Notes under the pieces: model-generated
What the model was told of the DNA's origin: nothing
The model's input: the letters and a program-made list of their open reading frames with translations, nothing else
Database searches by the model: none
Shown: positions 59,555-64,000 of the stretch, in pieces
Layout: every line of letters starts with the position of its first letter
Numbering within the stretch: position 1 is the stretch's first letter
From: Oscillospiraceae bacterium
GTDB lineage: Bacteria; Bacillota; Clostridia; Oscillospirales; Oscillospiraceae
NCBI GenBank assembly: GCA_022795735.1
Contig: JAAWHG010000008.1
Location: 1 to 64,000 of the forward strand
DNA: 64,000 nucleotides
Direction of reading: 5' to 3'
Program-made: the position numbers and the translations under genes

Positions 59555-60806
59555 ATACCAGCTCTCCCTTACAGAATGTCATTTTAACAGCCGCCGAAAC
59601 CCGCTCCCCCGCAAAGGGGGTGGCGCGGCCCTTGGAACGGAAACGCGCCGGGTCAACGGTGTGGGGCGCGTGCAAATCCAGCACCGTCAGATCGGCGTCC
59701 GCCCCCTCCGCAATCTGGCCGCCGGGCAGTCCGAAGATGCGCCGGGGACGGACGGTCAGCCGGTCCAGCAGCGTCTCCAACGGCACGCGGCCCGTCTCCA
59801 CCAGCCTCGTATAGAGAACCGGGAAGGCGGTTTCCAACCCCACGATTCCCATGGCGCTCTCCCGCAGTCCTCTGGCCTTTTCTTCGGCGGTGTGGGGGGC
59901 GTGATCGGTTGCGACGCAGTCGATGGTCCCATCCAGCAGGCCGGCCAGCAGCGCGTCGCGGTCCGCCCGGCTCCGGAGGGGGGGATTCATCTTAAACCGG
60001 CCCTCATCCTGTAAATCCTCGTCGCAGAGCGTCAGGTAATGGGGCCCGGTCTCGCAGGTGACGGGCAGTCCCCGCCGCTTGGCGTCCCGCAGCAGGCCGA
60101 CACTCTCCTTGGTTGAAATGTGGCAGGCGTGGTAACGGCAGCCGGTTTCCTCCACAAGCCGCAGGTCCCGCTCGAGCTGCCGCCATTCGCTCTCCGAGCA
60201 GATGCCGGGGAAACCGTGTTCCCGCGCCCACACGCCGTCGTGAATGCAGCCGCCGCGAAGCAGCGCGTTGTCTTCGCAATGGGCGGCGATGGGCTTGTCC
60301 AGCGCCTTGGCCCGCCTCATCGCCTCGCGCATGACCGCCTCGGACTGGACGCCCCGCCCGTCGTCGGAAAATCCCGCCACATAGGGGGCCATGGCGTCAA
60401 AATCGGCCACCGCCTCTCCCTTTTCCTCCCTTGTGATCGTCCCATAGGGCAGCACGCGGATTTTCGCGTCCCGCTCGATCCGCGCAAGCTGGATCCGGAG
60501 ACGCTCCAGGCTGTCCGGCGCCGGGTTGAGGTTGGGCATGGAGAGCACCTGGGTGTATCCTCCAGCCGCCGCCGCCGCCGTCCCAGTGGCAATGGACTCC
60601 TTATAAGAAAAACCGGGCTCCCGCAGGTGCACGTGCACATCCACGAAACCCGGTACGATATAACAGCCCCGCAGGTCGATGACCCGGGCGTCCGCCGTGG
60701 GAGCGTCGGGGGAACAGGAGACAATACGCCCCTCCGAGATGGTGAGCGTCATCGGCCGGAATACGCCGTCCTGTAAAACAGTCCCGCCTGTGAGAATGGT
60801 ACGCAT
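59505..60806 (-). CDS. pyrC: Dihydroorotase
   Basis: 433 residues, class I. Metal ligands: VDVHVHLREPGFSYKE, PIAAHCEDNALLRG, CRYHACHISTKESV and VATDHAPHTAEEKA. Closes carbamoyl-aspartate to dihydroorotate. First gene of the pyrC-K-D-F-E-B-I operon, about 35 bases behind a consensus promoter. Confidence 0.96.
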   Translation of the reverse strand: MRTILTGGTVLQDGVFRPMTLTISEGRIVSCSPDAPTADARVIDLRGCYIVPGFVDVHVHLREPGFSYKESIATGTAAAAAGGYTQVLSMPNLNPAPDSLERLRIQLARIERDAKIRVLPYGTITREEKGEAVADFDAMAPYVAGFSDDGRGVQSEAVMREAMRRAKALDKPIAAHCEDNALLRGGCIHDGVWAREHGFPGICSESEWRQLERDLRLVEETGCRYHACHISTKESVGLLRDAKRRGLPVTCETGPHYLTLCDEDLQDEGRFKMNPPLRSRADRDALLAGLLDGTIDCVATDHAPHTAEEKARGLRESAMGIVGLETAFPVLYTRLVETGRVPLETLLDRLTVRPRRIFGLPGGQIAEGADADLTVLDLHAPHTVDPARFRSKGRATPFAGERVSAAVKMTFCKGELVYEADGHDLDQPAAADR

Positions 60807-60843
60807 AGTGGCCCTCCCGTTATTTCAAAATTCTACCGCCAGA

Positions 60844-60872
60844 ATTATAGCCGATTTTAGCCTGCATGTCAA
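60844..60872 (-). promoter_or_regulatory. pyr operon promoter
   Basis: TTGACA (60872-60867), 17-base spacer, TATAAT (60849-60844): perfect consensus on the minus strand. The leader is only about 30-40 nt and has no room for a PyrR attenuator. Confidence 0.85.
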
Positions 60873-60960
60873 TCGGAAGGGGCCCTATTCACCAGCGGAC
60901 CCCACTGTCCTCCGCAGGGGAATCGCCGATCCAATCGCCGCGCGTGTTGACTGAATCAGC

Positions 60961-61005
60961 GGTTCCCCCGCTTGCCGGATTCTCTATTGGGGAACCGGCA
61001 AGCGG
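60961..61005 (-). terminator. Interleaved hairpins after the CZB-type chemoreceptor
   Basis: An 11-bp stem (60968-60978 with 60995-61005) and an 8-bp stem (60961-60968 with 60989-60996) are interleaved, so they exclude each other or form a pseudoknot. Neither has a T-run on the minus strand. It lies after the chemoreceptor stop codon and probably ends that message. Confidence 0.45.
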
Positions 61006-61045
61006 AAACCTTTTCGGAAGACTGTTTTTCTGAAAGAATGGATTC

Positions 61046-62710
61046 TTATCTGCTCCGCTTCAGCTTGAACTTGCTGGTCTCCTCCTCCAGGCGGTGAACC
61101 TGCGCGAACAGCTCGGAGCTGACGGCGGCGGACTCTTCGCTGCTGGCGGAGTTGGTCTGCACAACCGCCGACACCTGACCGATGCCCTCCGACACCTGGG
61201 ACAGCGACTCGGCCTCCTTTTGGATGGCGTCGGCAATCACGCCAATGGCGCTGTTGGACTGCACCACCAGCTCCAACGCCTGGTTCAGCGACTGGGACAC
61301 TTCGCCCACAATATGGCTGCCCCGGTTAGTGGCCTGCACCGAATTTTCAATGAGGCCCTTGGTGGCCTTGGCCGCCTCGTCCGACTTGGAAGCCAGGCTG
61401 CGAACCTCGTTGGCGACCACGGCGAAGCCCTTGCCCGCCGCGCCGGCCCTGGCGGCTTCCACCGCCGCGTTCAGCGCCAAAATGTTGGTCTGGAAAGCAA
61501 TGGATTCGATGGTCGCGATGATACGGCCGATCTGCTGGGCGGCCTCGGTGATGTCCGACATCGCCGCCACCATTTCTTCCATCTGATGGCTGCTGATGGT
61601 GACTTGCTCGTTGGTCATGCGGGCGCTCTCCTGGGCCTCGGCGGCAGCCTTGGCGTTGTAGGCCGCGCTCTTGGACAGCTGGTCCACCGTGGCGTACAGT
61701 TCCTCTACCGCGCTGGCCTGCTCCGTGGCGCCCTGGGCCAGGGCCTGCGCGCCGCTGGACAGCTGGTCGGCGTGGCCGCTCACCTGACGCTCCGCCATGG
61801 TGATGCCAGCCATGGCGTCCGAAATGGACGTCGTGAACCGGCCCAGCGCGCTCTCAATGGTCTTGAAGTCGCCTATGTAGGGGATGGAGGTGGACACGTC
61901 AAAGTTGCCCTGCGCCAGCTCCGACATCACCCGGTCGATGTCCTCCACATACTTGCTGATGCGCTTCACCGAGTCCTCCAGCGTCTTGGCCATCTGACCC
62001 AGCTCGTTCTTGGACTGGTACTTCATCTCCAGCGCGAGGTTGCCCTCCTGAAGAGGCTTGACCCGCTCTGTAATCATCAGCAAAGGCTTAACAACCGAAT
62101 GCAGCACGTACACTACCAGGCTGATGAGGGCCGTCAGCGACAGCACCAGACAAATCACCGTGGAGCTGTGCATAAGAGCAATGGTATCGTTTACGCTTGC
62201 GGTATCGCTTTCGCTGAGCTCCTCAACCCGCGCGACCAGCTGCTCCATCACGCCAACCACCTGGTTGAGGTTGCTCAGGATGGTATCCTGATAATAAATC
62301 TGCGCCTGCTGGACGCCGCCCGGCCCCTGCTGCTTCAGCTCCAAGGCCGTGCCCGCCGATGCGTGGAGCTCCTTGTGCAGCGGCTCAATCTTCGTGCGCA
62401 GCCGCTCGATCTCAGGGTCCTCCAGCGTCAAATCGGCATACAGCCACTGGCCCAGCACGCAACTGGTGTGGTCCAGACTTCCGGTAAACTCGCTGCCGCC
62501 GTAGAGGGAGTTGCTCAGGTTAGCCGACCACTTGTAGTGCGCCGTCTCCGCCTTATAGACTTGGTCCAGCATATTCAACGCCAAAACATTCGCCTCCTGC
62601 GCTTTGTCAATGCGCAGAATATTTGCCGTGGTCACGCCGCTGAACAGCATGATTGCGATGAGGGCGCAGACCACCCGAATCATAACCGATCTTTTGATAC
62701 TTTTACCCAT
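61046..62710 (-). CDS. Methyl-accepting chemotaxis protein with extracytoplasmic CZB-like motif
   Basis: 554 residues. First membrane helix at 8-30, sensor domain 31-180, second helix (VICLVLSLTALISLVVYVLH), HAMP, and signalling domain with tip FQTNILALNAAVEAARAGAA. The sensor holds the pattern HYKW (His58), DHTSCVLGQWLY (Cys84), and PLHKELH (His112, His116). This is the 3His/1Cys pattern of CZB zinc-binding domains, which are usually cytoplasmic; here it lies between the membrane helices, outside. It may sense zinc or an oxidant. Own promoter at 62848-62876. Confidence 0.9.
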   Translation of the reverse strand: MGKSIKRSVMIRVVCALIAIMLFSGVTTANILRIDKAQEANVLALNMLDQVYKAETAHYKWSANLSNSLYGGSEFTGSLDHTSCVLGQWLYADLTLEDPEIERLRTKIEPLHKELHASAGTALELKQQGPGGVQQAQIYYQDTILSNLNQVVGVMEQLVARVEELSESDTASVNDTIALMHSSTVICLVLSLTALISLVVYVLHSVVKPLLMITERVKPLQEGNLALEMKYQSKNELGQMAKTLEDSVKRISKYVEDIDRVMSELAQGNFDVSTSIPYIGDFKTIESALGRFTTSISDAMAGITMAERQVSGHADQLSSGAQALAQGATEQASAVEELYATVDQLSKSAAYNAKAAAEAQESARMTNEQVTISSHQMEEMVAAMSDITEAAQQIGRIIATIESIAFQTNILALNAAVEAARAGAAGKGFAVVANEVRSLASKSDEAAKATKGLIENSVQATNRGSHIVGEVSQSLNQALELVVQSNSAIGVIADAIQKEAESLSQVSEGIGQVSAVVQTNSASSEESAAVSSELFAQVHRLEEETSKFKLKRSR

Positions 62711-62847
62711 AAAAGCAGGTCCTCCTAAATCGTTTTTGTATTGGGGGGCTCATCAAGACGTATCGGCGGCATCCATCACCTCTATTACGCACAGGTGGCG
62801 GCCGTCGGCGATCCAATAGGCACCAGCGGCCGCGCTAAGTGATTTTC

Positions 62848-62876
62848 ATTATATACCAAACCCGCGCCTAATGCAA
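62848..62876 (-). promoter_or_regulatory. Promoter of the CZB-type chemoreceptor
   Basis: TTGCAT (62876-62871), 17-base spacer, TATAAT (62853-62848) on the minus strand. The remaining 62711-62968 region gives a leader of about 130 nt and no gene. Confidence 0.65.
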
Positions 62877-62968
62877 CCTCTTTCTGACTGGAAAACCGCC
62901 AGTTTGATTGCCCGGGTGCATATTTTCGCTCAGGCGGTAAATACTGAGGCCACGAAGGAGGGCGAGTC

Positions 62969-63643
62969 ATGTTCATTTCCTTTGTCCGGGCGGTTATCCT
63001 CTACCTCTTCCTCGTCGCGACCATCCGGCTGATGGGCAAACGGCAGTTGGGCGAGCTCGAGCCGTCGGAATTTGTCGTCGCGATTTTGATCGCCGACCTG
63101 GCCTCTGTCCCCATGCAGGACGCGGGCACTCCCCTCCTCTCGGGGGTCATTCCCATCCTGACCGTGCTGGCGCTCGAGCTGATTCTCTCGGTGCTCGCCA
63201 TGCGCTTCCGTCTGGTCAGGCAGGTGCTAAGCGGCAACCCAATCCTGCTCATGCGCAACGGGCAGATTTTGGCGAAAAACCTGGCCCGCACCCGTATCAC
63301 GGTGGACGAGCTAGTCCAGCATCTTCGGGAGAAGCAGATCGTCGACCTGTCCTCGGTGCAGTATGTGATTCTTGAGGTGGACGGACAGATCAGCGCCATC
63401 GTCCATCCCAAGTACCAGCCGCCTACCGCTATGGACGCCCACATTGAGGTGGACGCCGCCGAACTTCCGGTGACCTTAATCAGCGACGGCAAGATCATGG
63501 AGGACCGCCTCAAGCCGCCCCAGGACCGCGCCTGGCTGGAACGGGAGCTCAAACGCCTCGGCTGCGGGCCGGACGAGGTCTTCCTCCTGACGGCAACCCA
63601 GAGCGGTAAAATCTATCTCTCGAAAAAGGAGGGGGCCCGGTGA
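62969..63643 (+). CDS. DUF421 (YetF-type) membrane protein
   Basis: 224 residues. Three N-terminal helices with RLMGKRQLGELEPSEFVVAI and LILSVLAMRFRLVRQVLSGN, then the YetF soluble domain (NPILLMRNGQILAKNLARTR, VDLSSVQYVILEVDGQISAI). YetF-type proteins are spore or membrane-associated proteins of unknown biochemistry. Starts behind GAAGGAGGGCG. Overlaps the next gene by 4 bases. Confidence 0.92.
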   Translation: MFISFVRAVILYLFLVATIRLMGKRQLGELEPSEFVVAILIADLASVPMQDAGTPLLSGVIPILTVLALELILSVLAMRFRLVRQVLSGNPILLMRNGQILAKNLARTRITVDELVQHLREKQIVDLSSVQYVILEVDGQISAIVHPKYQPPTAMDAHIEVDAAELPVTLISDGKIMEDRLKPPQDRAWLERELKRLGCGPDEVFLLTATQSGKIYLSKKEGAR

Positions 63644-64000
63644 AATTTCTTTACACGGGTTTGGGTATTCTGGCCGTCTGCCTGCTGCTGTGCATCGTGA
63701 TGACCACGGTGCTGGACCGCTTCACCAGCGAAGCCGTTTCCCATATGGAACAGGCCCGCTCGCTCGGCGAGGCCGGGGCGTATGAACAGGCGGCGCGTTA
63801 TGTTGAGAAGGCGTCCGTGAACTGGGAAAACCGCATGGGCTTCTTCGGCATCATTCTGCCCCACGACCATCTGGACGAGGTGGGCAGCGCGTTCCGCCGG
63901 GCGCAGGTCTACGCCAAGAACGCCAACGGCGACGAGTTCGGCCCAATCTGCGTCGAGCTGATCGACACCCTCCGAAACCTGTCGGAGATGGAGACACCCC
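63640..64000 (+). CDS. DUF4363 family protein (cut by window end)
   Basis: At least 120 residues, GTG start at 63640 overlapping the YetF-type stop codon (GTGA) and behind AAAGGAGGG. One N-terminal membrane helix (LGILAVCLLLCIVMTTVL), then a helical outer domain (MEQARSLGEAGAYEQAARYV, FFGIILPHDHLDEVGSAF, LIDTLRNLSEME). This matches DUF4363 proteins, which regularly follow DUF421 genes in Firmicutes. Partial at its 3' end. Function unknown. Confidence 0.85.
   Translation, partial: MKFLYTGLGILAVCLLLCIVMTTVLDRFTSEAVSHMEQARSLGEAGAYEQAARYVEKASVNWENRMGFFGIILPHDHLDEVGSAFRRAQVYAKNANGDEFGPICVELIDTLRNLSEMETP

Overview
The window reads as chromosomal DNA from a GC-rich, anaerobic-type member of the Firmicutes, probably class Clostridia and close to the Oscillospiraceae; I cannot name a genus. 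The evidence is the neighbourhood of housekeeping genes (recR-ybaB-dnaX with a large Bacillus-type SRP RNA, rpoD-dnaG), strong GGAGG ribosome-binding sites, a T-box leader, a dlt operon, S-layer-homology (SLH) proteins, lipoprotein signals of monoderm type, TAXI-type TRAP transport, and a pyrC-K-D-F-E-B-I operon. No phage, insertion sequence, tRNA, rRNA or CRISPR array is visible.

Layout. 1-3.9 kb: hibernation factor hpf, a DUF4364 regulator, a secreted CAP-domain protein and an SLH protein. 3.9-14.8 kb (minus): one apparent 14-gene operon from a single promoter at about 14.84 kb. It holds dltA-B-C-D, a short dltX placed after dltD, three transglutaminase-like proteins, one C39-like peptidase-fold protein, three related small lipoproteins, a single-pass membrane protein and a terminal macro-domain hydrolase. 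14.9-19.2 kb (plus, divergent): nfeD, an SPFH protein, an AlgI-type MBOAT acyltransferase and its AlgJ/X (DHHW) partner. 19.2-28.6 kb (minus): recR, ybaB, dnaX, SRP RNA, acpP, rpoD, dnaG, dgt, a YigZ-family gene, hflX and rpmE. 28.7-34 kb: a cysteine-desulfurase-like gene with a DUF3343 Se/S-carrier-like gene, an NhaC antiporter with an odd cysteine-rich N-terminus, an endonuclease-IV-like gene, a PH-domain gene and a membrane-bound XRE regulator.

34.1-37.3 kb (minus): a fused TRAP permease and its TAXI solute-binding lipoprotein; the binding protein looks circularly permuted, which is the most unexpected single protein here. 37.5-41.2 kb: a DHH phosphoesterase, coaBC, and an SPFH/ribbon-helix-helix pair. 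41.3-43.7 kb (plus): a cysteine T-box controlling cysE-cysS. 43.7-51.5 kb (minus): a signalling block made of a metallo-beta-lactamase-fold hydrolase, a GAF/HD-GYP phosphodiesterase, a FecR-domain surface protein, an SLH/NHL-propeller protein and a CHASE2 adenylate cyclase. 51.7-64 kb: an orphan BMP-family lipoprotein, two chemoreceptors (one with an extracytoplasmic CZB-like motif), the pyrimidine operon, and a DUF421/DUF4363 pair cut by the window end.

Together the accessory part is dominated by the cell envelope: polymer D-alanylation and O-acylation, papain-fold secreted proteins, SLH-anchored proteins and envelope-sensing cyclic-nucleotide signalling, set between core replication, transcription and nucleotide-synthesis genes.
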